64,000 nt of DNA from Lachnospiraceae bacterium (GTDB lineage Bacteria; Bacillota; Clostridia; Lachnospirales; Lachnospiraceae), in assembly GCA_014804655.1 (NCBI GenBank), contig JAAUZK010000006.1:32104-96103 (forward strand). The letters are read 5' to 3'. The notes below the pieces were generated by a model that worked only from the letters and a program-made list of their open reading frames with translations, ran no database searches and was not told where the DNA came from. Made by a program: the position numbers and the translations under genes. Numbering within the stretch: position 1 is the stretch's first letter; every line of letters starts with the position of its first letter. Positions 54,714-62,820 of the stretch are shown here, piece by piece.

Positions 54714-54952
54714 ATGCTTTTGGATAAACTTACATACAGTTTTTATCTTGACCCAAAGCGGTATGTGGTAGAGACGCTTTATCTTGTCGTGAAACAGCGA
54801 AACAAATGATGAGTTATGGCGTGGATGTATCGGAATGTTTTCTGCTGTCAAATGAAATGGGGTGCGTCTATTTACCCGAAATAAAAAGGATGATAGAATA
54901 TGTTCATTGCAACTTGTTTTATGTCAGACATCTGCTATCAACCAGATTATGA
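54714..54952 (+). pseudogene. Possible frameshifted gene remnant
   Basis: Two short plus-strand frames that overlap by 4 bases (54714-54809 and 54806-54952) read as one continuous protein-like sequence with a +1 shift: YSFYLDPKRYVVETLYLVVK in the first and MMSYGVDVSECFLLSNEMG in the second. Neither has a ribosome site. No family recognised; this occupies most of the 342-base gap between the TetR gene and the GNAT gene. Confidence 0.25.
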
Positions 54953-54982
54953 AAGCTACATAGCGAAAGGATAGGGGTACTT

Positions 54983-55828
54983 ATGGAGAACGAAAGTGTT
55001 AAAATGATAGAATGTGATGATAGTATGAAAAAAGATGTAACAGCGAAAGAAGAGAATATCGTTATACAGAACTATTATCAATATTACAGGATGTTTGGGC
55101 AGTCCGGAATCGTTAATATCCATGAGGGTCCGGTTTGCTGGATGATGCCAAAAGAAGGAGAAAAAGGTCCTTCTTTAGCTTTCGGTATTCATTTGAACAA
55201 AGAAACGGCTGAAAAGGAAGTGCAGGCTCTCATAGAAGAGATTCGCAAGGGTAAGGTTCCGCAATTATGGCATATTACACCGGATTCTACACCGGAAAAT
55301 ATTATTGAAATCCTGGAGAAGCATGGGTTTCAGAATTTATCAGTGGAAGCTTCGGGAGAAGAGCCTACAATGCTGCTAAATAAAGGTGACTTTCAGCCAT
55401 ATATGCCGATATCCGATAATATAGTATGCCATAAAGTTAAGTCAAAGGAAGATTTTAAGGTATGGATAGATGTGGTTAATACTGCATTGCATGGCTGGGA
55501 TATGATTGATGCAGAGCACTATTATAACTGGGTTAACAACGAGAGAATGAGTATATATCTAGGCGAAATAGACGGATTACCAGTTTCCACGGCTGCTACT
55601 ATCCAAAATGGAAATGTAGCGTCCTTGGAATTTGTTTCTGCGCTGGAAAATTATCGGCGCCGAAAAATAGCATCCACAGTTTGCTCAAAGGCATTGGAAG
55701 ACCTTTTTGAAGCGGGGGTACAATCAGTCTCGCTTGGCGCTTGCGGAGATTCTGCTCTTTTATATAGAAGTTTAGGGTTTCATAGCTGTTTTAATAATAT
55801 AATTGGGATATATGATATAGCGAAGTGA
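54983..55828 (+). CDS. GNAT-family acetyltransferase
   Basis: 281 aa. The C-terminal GNAT fold (about 150-281) shows LGEIDGLPVSTAATIQNGNV, then ASLEFVSALENYRRRKIAST, the acetyl-CoA loop in degenerate form, and GDSALLYRSLGFHSC at the end. The N-terminal half (about 25-140) is a second, poorly conserved domain. AGGATAGGGG is the ribosome site. Substrate unknown. First of three genes that look like recently acquired modification enzymes. Confidence 0.72.
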   Translation: MENESVKMIECDDSMKKDVTAKEENIVIQNYYQYYRMFGQSGIVNIHEGPVCWMMPKEGEKGPSLAFGIHLNKETAEKEVQALIEEIRKGKVPQLWHITPDSTPENIIEILEKHGFQNLSVEASGEEPTMLLNKGDFQPYMPISDNIVCHKVKSKEDFKVWIDVVNTALHGWDMIDAEHYYNWVNNERMSIYLGEIDGLPVSTAATIQNGNVASLEFVSALENYRRRKIASTVCSKALEDLFEAGVQSVSLGACGDSALLYRSLGFHSCFNNIIGIYDIAK

Positions 55829-55851
55829 TTGATGTGAAAGGGGCCTGAGTG

Positions 55852-56472
55852 ATGTATTGCATATTAGTAACGGGAATTCCGGCAGCGGGAAAAAGTACTA
55901 TGGCGGAAGCTATAGCAGAGAAATTGAAGCTGCCTGTTATTTCAAAGGATATAATTAAGGAATTGCTATTTGATCATGTCGGGTTTCAGTCTAGAGAGGA
56001 AAAAGTAGAGCTTGGAATTGCCAGCATGGAAATTATGTATTATGCGGCGGGACAGCTTATGAGAGCAGGACAACCTTTTATCTTAGAGAATAATTTTGAA
56101 TATTCGTCAGAAAGTGGATTAAAGACTCTTTTGGAAAAGTATCAGTATTCCGTACTGACAATTACTCTGACAGGTGATTACAAAGCGATCTACCAGCGTT
56201 TTCTGGAACGGGAGACCAGTCCCGACAGGCACAGAGGACATGTGGTGAATGACTGTTATCCGGAAAAAGAGTGCGGTGCGGAGAAAAGAAAAGTCAAATC
56301 CATTTCTTATGAAGATTATGTATATGGGATAGAACAAAGAGGCTTTGATTCTTTTTCTGTTGAAGGCAGGCAGATCAAAGTTGACACAACAGATTTTGCC
56401 AAAATTGATATGGAAAAATTATTTGCGCAGATTGCGGCGTGGATGGAGGAAATTCAATATGATAACAGATAA
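55852..56472 (+). CDS. P-loop kinase-like ATPase
   Basis: 206 aa. Walker A LVTGIPAAGKSTMAEA near residue 4-19, then KLPVISKDIIKELLFD (an AAA_33/zeta-toxin-like pattern with the DxI/KDxIKE motif), an FILENNFEY strand and a LID-like ERETSPDRHRGH arginine region. Resembles small-molecule kinases (chloramphenicol phosphotransferase-like and related AAA_33 proteins). The start is ATG 55852. Ends overlap the next gene by 14 bases. Confidence 0.75.
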   Translation: MYCILVTGIPAAGKSTMAEAIAEKLKLPVISKDIIKELLFDHVGFQSREEKVELGIASMEIMYYAAGQLMRAGQPFILENNFEYSSESGLKTLLEKYQYSVLTITLTGDYKAIYQRFLERETSPDRHRGHVVNDCYPEKECGAEKRKVKSISYEDYVYGIEQRGFDSFSVEGRQIKVDTTDFAKIDMEKLFAQIAAWMEEIQYDNR

Positions 56473-57757
56473 CATTATTCCCCTTCCCAAAGAACAGTGG
56501 AAGGGCACGATCATTCCAATGCGCTATACGACGGAAGAATATTATGATGTGGATATGCAAAAAGCTGCGGACGGATATGATGTAGCAATTCATAGGAAAA
56601 AATTTGATACGCCTGTGACGCATTTTCCGGAAGAGTATGATTTTCCTGACAAATTGTATCAAGATCATTGGGAAAAAGCATATGCGTGGGGTATCGTTGA
56701 AGAAAAAGGCGGCAAACAGGAGCTGCTTGCCTGCATCGAGACATGCCCGGAGGAGTGGAGTAACCGCTTGATGGTTACGGAATTGTGGGTTCATGAGAAA
56801 ATAAGAAGGCAGGGCGTTGCACATGGGCTGATGGCGGTTGCGAAAGAACAGGCAGTCTTAGAGAATCGCCGGGCAATCATTTTGGAGACGCAGTCCTGCA
56901 ATGTGGGAGCGATTGCTTTTTATCAGAAGGAAGGCTTTGAGCCCATCGGTTTCGATACGTGTTGTTATAGTAATCGGGACGTGGAGAGAAAAGAAGTGCG
57001 GATCAACATGGGATATTTCCCGCGCCGGAAACAGAAAGTGACGAGAGACGATGTTGTGATCCGCAAGGAAGAGCTGTGTGAATATCATAAGACGGAAGAG
57101 ATGACGCTGAAAGCTTTTTGGAATAAACATCATTTGGGATGTAATGAACATCTTCTGGTGCATAAACTGCGAAAGAGCGATGTGTATTTGCCGGAACTGT
57201 CCAGAGTGGCGGTGGTTGGCGATGAGATCGTGGGAGCGATCTTCTACAGTAAGGCGTGGCTGAAGCGTGCAGAAGATAACGCGGCGGCGTGTATGGTTGG
57301 TCATGTCGAAGACTATACAGGAGTGAGTGAAGACAGCGCGATGAATCATAGAGAATGCTGTGATTCGGGAAAAGAGCATATCAAGGAAATACTGACTTTT
57401 GGACCGCTCTGCGTGGCTCCTGAATGGCATGGGTGCGGTGTGGGAGGATTGCTGCTGAAAGAGACCCTTGCACTGGCAAAAGAAGCGGGATATGGAGGCG
57501 TTGTGATTTTCGGCGAACCGAATTATTACCCGAGACATGGTTTCCAGACTTGCGATCATTTCGGAATTACTACGGCCGACGGGAAGAACTTTGATGCGTT
57601 TATGGGAATAGAGCTCGTGGAAGGCGGGCTTGCAGATTTCGGCGGAAAGTTTTATGAGTCGGAGATTTTTGAGGATTTACCGGAGGCGGAGAATGAGGAG
57701 TTTACAAAAGGATTTGCTGCACCGGTTAAGAGGAAGTTTCCTTGCCAGTGGGATTAA
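56459..57757 (+). CDS. Protein with two GNAT domains
   Basis: 432 aa. N-terminal GNAT (about 55-185) with the CoA-binding EKIRRQGVAHGLMAVAKEQA and a late NVGAIAFYQKEGFEPIGF; C-terminal GNAT (about 240-390) with APEWHGCGVGGLLLKETLAL and the FYPRHGF-like YYPRHGFQTCDHFG. The C-terminal half matches the YhbS-type acetyltransferase pattern. The ATG at 56459 follows GGAGGAAATTCAAT inside the previous gene. The fusion of two different acetyltransferases is unusual; substrates unknown. Confidence 0.78.
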   Translation: MITDNIIPLPKEQWKGTIIPMRYTTEEYYDVDMQKAADGYDVAIHRKKFDTPVTHFPEEYDFPDKLYQDHWEKAYAWGIVEEKGGKQELLACIETCPEEWSNRLMVTELWVHEKIRRQGVAHGLMAVAKEQAVLENRRAIILETQSCNVGAIAFYQKEGFEPIGFDTCCYSNRDVERKEVRINMGYFPRRKQKVTRDDVVIRKEELCEYHKTEEMTLKAFWNKHHLGCNEHLLVHKLRKSDVYLPELSRVAVVGDEIVGAIFYSKAWLKRAEDNAAACMVGHVEDYTGVSEDSAMNHRECCDSGKEHIKEILTFGPLCVAPEWHGCGVGGLLLKETLALAKEAGYGGVVIFGEPNYYPRHGFQTCDHFGITTADGKNFDAFMGIELVEGGLADFGGKFYESEIFEDLPEAENEEFTKGFAAPVKRKFPCQWD

Positions 57758-57778
57758 GGGGTAATAGGTGGAAGTGTT

Positions 57779-58330
57779 GTGAGAATCATTGTGATAAGGC
57801 ATGAGAAAGTTGATATGACATGGGACAGGAAATATAATTCAGCGGCATATGATCTGGCGTGTGAACAATATGATCGGTGTCCGATTGCTTTTCCGGATAA
57901 GAAATATGCGAAAATCGCCGGCGCCGGGAAAATCTATGTCAGTGGATTATCCAGAACTTATGAAACTGCCTGCAGATTATTTGAGGAAACAGATTTTGTT
58001 GAGACCGCCTTGTTGAATGAGGTTCCACTTAGGTCATTTAAAGATACAAAGCGGTCGTATCCTTTGTGGGTGTGGAATTTTATCGGGAGATTTCAATGGT
58101 TTCTGGGGAGAAGCAGGCAGTCGGAGAGCCGGGAGAAGACAAGGATTCGTGTAAGGGAAATGATCAGGTTGTTGGAGACGCGTCAGGAGGACTGTTATCT
58201 TGTCACGCATGGGTTTTATATGAGGGTGCTTATTAGTGAGCTGAGAAGATGTGGGTATAGGATTAGGAGAGGGAAGATTTTTAGGAGTTTTGGGATATCG
58301 AATTTGGATCGGGTTGTGGCTGTAAAGTAG
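57779..58330 (+). CDS. Histidine-phosphatase-superfamily protein
   Basis: 183 aa. RHE motif in IVIRHEKVDMTW (residues 4-15), SGLSRTYETACRLF and the catalytic THGFYM near 140 are all present, so it should be an active branch-1 histidine phosphatase or phosphoglycerate-mutase-like enzyme. GTG start at 57779. The same frame stays open for 83 codons after the stop TAG at 58328-58330, suggesting that a longer gene may have been cut. Confidence 0.75.
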   Translation: MRIIVIRHEKVDMTWDRKYNSAAYDLACEQYDRCPIAFPDKKYAKIAGAGKIYVSGLSRTYETACRLFEETDFVETALLNEVPLRSFKDTKRSYPLWVWNFIGRFQWFLGRSRQSESREKTRIRVREMIRLLETRQEDCYLVTHGFYMRVLISELRRCGYRIRRGKIFRSFGISNLDRVVAVK

Positions 58331-58879
58331 GCGGTAAAGGTATGGAGAACTTGTATACCGGATAATATCGAAGATGAAGGGGTGTATGAGGAGCAGTTGT
58401 GTTGGGATAATGTATTGCTGGATGTAAGAACGAGGGAATTACTGAAAATATTTGTCGGTTATAGGTATATCATATTAAGATTGGTGTCAAGCGATGCGGA
58501 ACAAATTAAACAGCAGATGATCCATCGGCATAATAATGAGGGCAGATTGTACTATTTGGAAAATGTTGAAAGAGCGAATTAGGTGATAATGTGTAGAAGA
58601 TTGTTGCCGAATGAGGCGCAAATTGATGTTGCGGGGAAGAACAAGGCGGAATTATTTTGTCGTGGGTGTGGAGTCGGAAGTTGAAATGAGTTGATGGAGT
58701 GGAGAACATTTTATGGGGATAATGTAAGACGGAGAGAGGAAAAAGAGAGTAGTGAAGGAAAGACTATCGGTAAGAGATTCACAGCAGCGTTTTTGTTGTG
58801 GGTGGGCGGAGATTAAATTATTTGTATAATTTTGTAAAAATAGATGATTTTTGTAGTGGGGTATGGTATGATTTAATAT
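58331..58879. other. Region without an intact gene upstream of the AT-rich island
   Basis: 549 bases. A plus-strand frame (58331-58582, same frame as the preceding phosphatase) encodes RELLKIFVGYRYIILRLVSS and similar coding-like text, with GTG 58382 as its only late start; a further 31-codon frame begins at ATG 58589 (MCRRLLPNEAQIDVAGKNKA). Neither has a good ribosome site or a family I know. They look like remnants of genes broken by insertion of the island. GC content falls sharply towards 58850. Confidence 0.4.
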
Positions 58880-58944
58880 GATAATTAAAAGTTATCCGTT
58901 GGATATGGTTCTGAAACACAATAGATAATAAGAAATTATCCGTT
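58880..58944. repeat. 65-bp inverted repeat, left copy (promoter of the ATPase gene)
   Basis: Perfectly identical, in reverse orientation, to 62653-62717. It contains two TTATCCGTT copies 44 bases apart, the first being part of the dyad TATCC-GTT-GGATA, and a promoter-like -35 TTGGAT with TAGATA 17 bases on. It lies 64 bases before the ATPase gene. Confidence 0.9.
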
Positions 58945-59007
58945 AATTAAGCTAAGAAAATGTAACTTCTTATTATATAAATTATTTACAAAAGGATATT
59001 GCGCATT

Positions 59008-61566
59008 ATGGATTTCTTAAATAGGGACAGGCAACGTAATTTATTAAAACAAAGTTTGGATAAAATTCAAAATGGTATAGAGCAATGCATATGGGTAGAG
59101 GGTAGCAGCGGAACTGGGAAGACTTATTTTGTAAAATATATGAAGAAGCAGGAGAACCCACCAGTTTTTTGTTTTGACGATTTTAGCTGGTTGTATAAAT
59201 GTAATTCAAACGATATCAATAAGGAATTCTCGTATATTATTGCACTTGTTTCAGATTTTCAAATTAAGCATCCAGATGAATTCAATAATTATCTTATTAA
59301 ATACTTTAACAAAATTAATAGCACAAGCTGGATAGAGATTCTTATTCATCTAATTCCAAATATTAAATTTACTGAATGGGCAAAAGACATTGTTAATTAT
59401 AGTGCAGAAGATATTTTAAACGCTAAAAGTGATATATCATCAAGACTATATTCGCAAGGGCTTCCGAAATTTTTTGCCGAATTAATTATTTATATGCTAA
59501 ATACGGTTGAAAAGCGAGAGAAGGTTCTGTTTTGTATTGATGATGCTTGTTGGTTAGATGATAATTCAATTAAAACCATTAATATTATTCTGAATATGCT
59601 TTTATTCTCTGATACGCCAAATTTCCAGATTTCCTTTGCTATAATTACAAGGAAAAAAGAAGAATTGGAACAAGGTACATCTAATTATGAAATATTGGAA
59701 AATGTTTTAAAAGATTATTTCGGTACACTAGAATATATTTATATTAAAAATTTTGATGTTGAAACGACTAAAAAATATGTAGAATTGATGAATAAATCAG
59801 TAATATTAGAAAAATCGACCTCCATTTACAGAATAACAAATGGAAATCCGCAAGAACTATATCAAGCATTAAAAATTGATAGTGAAGATTTGTTAGAATT
59901 ATGTGAACACCAAAGTAATAATACTATAAGTATGCCAATTTCTAATGAATTAATCTTAAATTTTATTAGTAAGAATTTATGCATACTGCCTATACTTGCG
60001 TGTATCTCACTGGTACATACTACAATACCCCAATCTTGGTTACCAATATTAGTACAATCAATTTGTAATAAATTGCATATTCCTTTTAGTTCATCAAATT
60101 ATGATGAAAGTATTGTTCTGTTAGAGGAAAATGATTTAATATCCAAGAAAAAAGATAAAATGGTAATCAGTCATGATTCAATCAAGGAAATTGTAAGAAG
60201 GTTTCTGCAAGAAAATGGGGAATATTCTGATTATATTGATGCTATTGCTGCAGGCCTAGAAATCTGTAGTGAGCCATCAAATGTCATGAAAGAAATCTTC
60301 TATTTATATGCAGATTACAATACTAAAAAATGTTTTGATTTTTTTGTTAAAAATCATGCATCTGGAAATATATTAGATGCTGATATTTATAAGGTTGTAA
60401 TAGGAAGTTTGATAAAAGATTGTTCTATATTTACACCTGACAATTTAAACAATTTTATTGTTCCGATAATAATAAAAGAGTGTACATTTCTGTCATTATA
60501 TGATGATGTTTATGAAGTATGCCGTATAGTTTATTATATGAAGGGGAATCTAACACTCAAAACCTTGTTCCAATATTTAACCTTGTTTTCCAAAGTATTA
60601 ATTGATATGGCACAACTTGACAAAAATCAACAGTTTAACGCTATAAGCATTATTAATGAGGCGTTACAAATAGAAAATCTTAGTGCAGATGCAAAGGTAG
60701 AGGCGCACTTATTGGCAATGTCTGCATATGAGCACATATTAGATTTTGATAATATAACGGAAAATAATATTAAAGCTACAAGAATTTATTCAACTTGCAC
60801 AGTCTCAGATTATCTTAAAGCCATGTATTTACGAAATCAAGGCTTAGTGCAATCACATATTGAATTAAGTGAATCATATGAAGAAGCTATTAATTATGCA
60901 GAAAAAATAGATGATATTCGGCAGAAAAATCTAATGTTAGGAACTTGCCATAATAATCTTGGTCTTAGTTATTGGTATTCTAACGATCTTACAAAAGCTA
61001 AATCTCAATTCTATATGGCAAAACAATATTTGGAAAACATAGGATATGATATTTTTAGGGTATTAAATAATATTTCGATGTGTTATTTGCTTGAAGGTGA
61101 TTTGTCAAAGGCTTACAAGTATTTGTTACAAGCAAAAGCTCTTAATATAGACTGCATTTTTGAAAAACTATGTATTCAAAGCAATCTTGCAATCATAGAA
61201 TGGAAACTAGGGCAAAAAGAATCCGCAAAACAGATGTCTCTTGACATATATAATGAATATATTACTAACAACAAACAAACCGCAGATGAACTGGTATATA
61301 GCTCTGCGATGGTAAATATGGGCTATTTTTCTTTTTGCGAAGGCAATTATATAGCTGCTGCCAATATGTATAAAGAGTCGCAGTTTTTTAAATATAGATA
61401 TAATAATGAAGAACAGTATAATAAAAGGCAATCCATGATCGAGATTTGTCTTTCAAAAATTAATCTGCTACCCCAAAAAGAAATAAATATGGATATAGAT
61501 GATAGAGGGCAGGATATATTTAAATGTATGTATGCACCGATTAGCTTTGCATATTATGTAATCTAA
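59008..61566 (+). CDS. STAND-like AAA ATPase with C-terminal TPR repeats
   Basis: 852 aa, strongly AT-rich. The N-terminus starts directly with the LNRDRQRNLLKQSLD motif of AAA_16/STAND proteins; Walker A is EGSSGTGKT (31-39), Walker B VLFCIDDACWL (about 173-183, Asp-Asp), and a sensor-like IITRKKEEL follows. A winged-helix-like middle region (about 330-410) leads to helical TPR-type repeats (about 520-800; LGLSYWYSNDLTKAKSQFY and YLLEGDLSKAYKYLLQAKAL). No effector domain precedes the ATPase and no DNA-binding domain follows the repeats, unlike MalT-type regulators. The start is ATG 59008; TTG 58999 is also possible. Convergent with a carbamoyltransferase-like gene and sharing its 65-bp upstream sequence. 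Confidence 0.8.
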   Translation: MDFLNRDRQRNLLKQSLDKIQNGIEQCIWVEGSSGTGKTYFVKYMKKQENPPVFCFDDFSWLYKCNSNDINKEFSYIIALVSDFQIKHPDEFNNYLIKYFNKINSTSWIEILIHLIPNIKFTEWAKDIVNYSAEDILNAKSDISSRLYSQGLPKFFAELIIYMLNTVEKREKVLFCIDDACWLDDNSIKTINIILNMLLFSDTPNFQISFAIITRKKEELEQGTSNYEILENVLKDYFGTLEYIYIKNFDVETTKKYVELMNKSVILEKSTSIYRITNGNPQELYQALKIDSEDLLELCEHQSNNTISMPISNELILNFISKNLCILPILACISLVHTTIPQSWLPILVQSICNKLHIPFSSSNYDESIVLLEENDLISKKKDKMVISHDSIKEIVRRFLQENGEYSDYIDAIAAGLEICSEPSNVMKEIFYLYADYNTKKCFDFFVKNHASGNILDADIYKVVIGSLIKDCSIFTPDNLNNFIVPIIIKECTFLSLYDDVYEVCRIVYYMKGNLTLKTLFQYLTLFSKVLIDMAQLDKNQQFNAISIINEALQIENLSADAKVEAHLLAMSAYEHILDFDNITENNIKATRIYSTCTVSDYLKAMYLRNQGLVQSHIELSESYEEAINYAEKIDDIRQKNLMLGTCHNNLGLSYWYSNDLTKAKSQFYMAKQYLENIGYDIFRVLNNISMCYLLEGDLSKAYKYLLQAKALNIDCIFEKLCIQSNLAIIEWKLGQKESAKQMSLDIYNEYITNNKQTADELVYSSAMVNMGYFSFCEGNYIAAANMYKESQFFKYRYNNEEQYNKRQSMIEICLSKINLLPQKEINMDIDDRGQDIFKCMYAPISFAYYVI

Positions 61567-61623
61567 TGTGTGTAATAATTAGTACAATGAATAATAAATT
61601 TCTGATACATTGGCACAGTATGA

Positions 61624-61731
61624 TTGTTCATACCCAAGGAGGAGAAGCGTGCTGCAGCGGTGACTACAGCGATTGACAACTATGTGGTAGATGAGCAGCC
61701 AGATATCAATGTATCAGGATATAAAGTATGA
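61624..61731 (+). pseudogene. GC-richer coding remnant between the convergent genes
   Basis: A 35-codon frame without ribosome site, starting at TTG 61624, ending TGA 61729-61731. Its text (EEKRAAAVTTAIDNYVVDEQ, then PDINVSGYKV) and base composition differ from the AT-rich island around it and look like the end of a chromosomal gene. The carbamoyltransferase-like gene ends inside it on the other strand. Confidence 0.35.
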
Positions 61732-62622
61732 TAAGAAAAGGGAAGCACGAACATATAATCCGTTATAAGCTTGTGTAAAATATTTTGAACCAGGAAATTC
61801 ATCAAAATACTTGGGTAATTCTTTTGTTCTTGGTAATGGATGCAGAATTATTGTATCTGGTGTAAAATTTTGATATAGTTGGGTTGAAGTCATAACAAAT
61901 TCATCATAAAAGTAGGTTTCTTTAAAAATTTTATCCATGTAAATTACACTGATTTGATTAGAAATACCACAATCCAAAAAATCATCAAAGGATGCATAGT
62001 AAGATACTTCTATCTTGTTTAAAAATTTATTTGTTATAGACTCCATTAATAAAACACCCTTTTGGCATAAAATATGTACATGAATATTTTTCCAGTTAGA
62101 TATTCCTAACAGAAAAGAATTAATCGTTCGCTGTCTGGGAGTGCCTATAATTAAAATATTTATGCCTGATAAATCCGATCCGAGAGAATCTGTTAATGTA
62201 AATAAATCGGTTAATGCTTGTGTTGGATGCTCTATATTGCCGCTTCCAGCCGAAATAACAGGTACGGATGTACCTTTAATAAAATCATCCATATAGGTTG
62301 CGTCAATTGTGCGCATTACAATGATATCACAATAATTACTAACAATTATCCCCATATCATCTAAGGGCTCATAATAGGGAGGACCACTCCGAGAATGATT
62401 TATGTCTGAAAATCCAATAGTTTTCCCACCCAATTTGAGAAAAGCGGATTGAAAGCTTAATTGAGTGCGTGTACTAGGTTGTAAAAACAAAGAAGCAAGA
62501 ATTTTTCCAGATAAGGTATTATAATTTTTTTCGAATAATTTATCTTTGGCTTTAGCAACTGAAAAGATATCTTCCATTTGTGTTTTTGTTATGTCCAATA
62601 TTGATATTAAGTTTTTATTCAT
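61714..62622 (-). CDS. Aspartate-carbamoyltransferase-like enzyme with altered acceptor site
   Basis: 302 aa from ATG 62622 (MNKNLISILDI, the PyrB-type N-terminus; GGAG lies 12 bases upstream; ATG 62640 would add six residues). The carbamoyl-phosphate site is intact: STRT (50-53), R104, H132 in EHPTQALTDL, Q135 and the HPLPR motif at 261. The residues that bind aspartate in E. coli PyrB are not: the 80s loop with Ser80/Lys84 reads HSRSGPPYYEP (about 76-86), Arg229 is Lys231 and Gln231 is Phe233. No pyrimidine genes are nearby. A dedicated carbamoyltransferase with another acceptor is the likely reading. Confidence 0.85.
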   Translation of the reverse strand: MNKNLISILDITKTQMEDIFSVAKAKDKLFEKNYNTLSGKILASLFLQPSTRTQLSFQSAFLKLGGKTIGFSDINHSRSGPPYYEPLDDMGIIVSNYCDIIVMRTIDATYMDDFIKGTSVPVISAGSGNIEHPTQALTDLFTLTDSLGSDLSGINILIIGTPRQRTINSFLLGISNWKNIHVHILCQKGVLLMESITNKFLNKIEVSYYASFDDFLDCGISNQISVIYMDKIFKETYFYDEFVMTSTQLYQNFTPDTIILHPLPRTKELPKYFDEFPGSKYFTQAYNGLYVRASLFLSYFIS

Positions 62623-62652
62623 TTTCGTAATCATCTCCATATCTAAATATCC

Positions 62653-62717
62653 AACGGATAATTTCTTATTATCTATTGTGTTTCAGAACCATATCCAACG
62701 GATAACTTTTAATTATC
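62653..62717. repeat. 65-bp inverted repeat, right copy (promoter of the carbamoyltransferase-like gene)
   Basis: Reverse complement of 58880-58944 without a single mismatch. On the minus strand it ends 30 bases before the enzyme start. Just beyond the shared 65 bases the second TTATCCGTT is followed by GGATAT, so in this copy both TATCC-GTT-GGATA dyads are complete. Confidence 0.9.
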
Positions 62718-62746
62718 CATCAAAACAAATCGTTTTTTTTCCTCAC

Positions 62747-62799
62747 TTGACACTCCCTTCCCACATATGTTTTAATAAAAATTAAGCAACTGCTCAATT
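62747..62799 (+). promoter_or_regulatory. Promoter and operator of the TetR-CPBP unit
   Basis: -35 TTGACA (62747-62752) with TTTAAT 18 bases on (62771-62776). A 20-bp imperfect palindrome with half-sites AATTRAGCA (62780-62799) covers the expected start of transcription, a good site for autoregulation by the TetR protein. Confidence 0.5.
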
Positions 62800-62820
62800 C
62801 CTAAAACCGAGGTACACCAC

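Noticed and set aside
58880-62717. Reading the 65-bp inverted repeats as ends of a classical insertion sequence
   Set aside because: No transposase or recombinase inside, no target-site duplication seen next to the repeats, and the repeats lie exactly at promoter positions; a mobile origin remains possible but is not shown.
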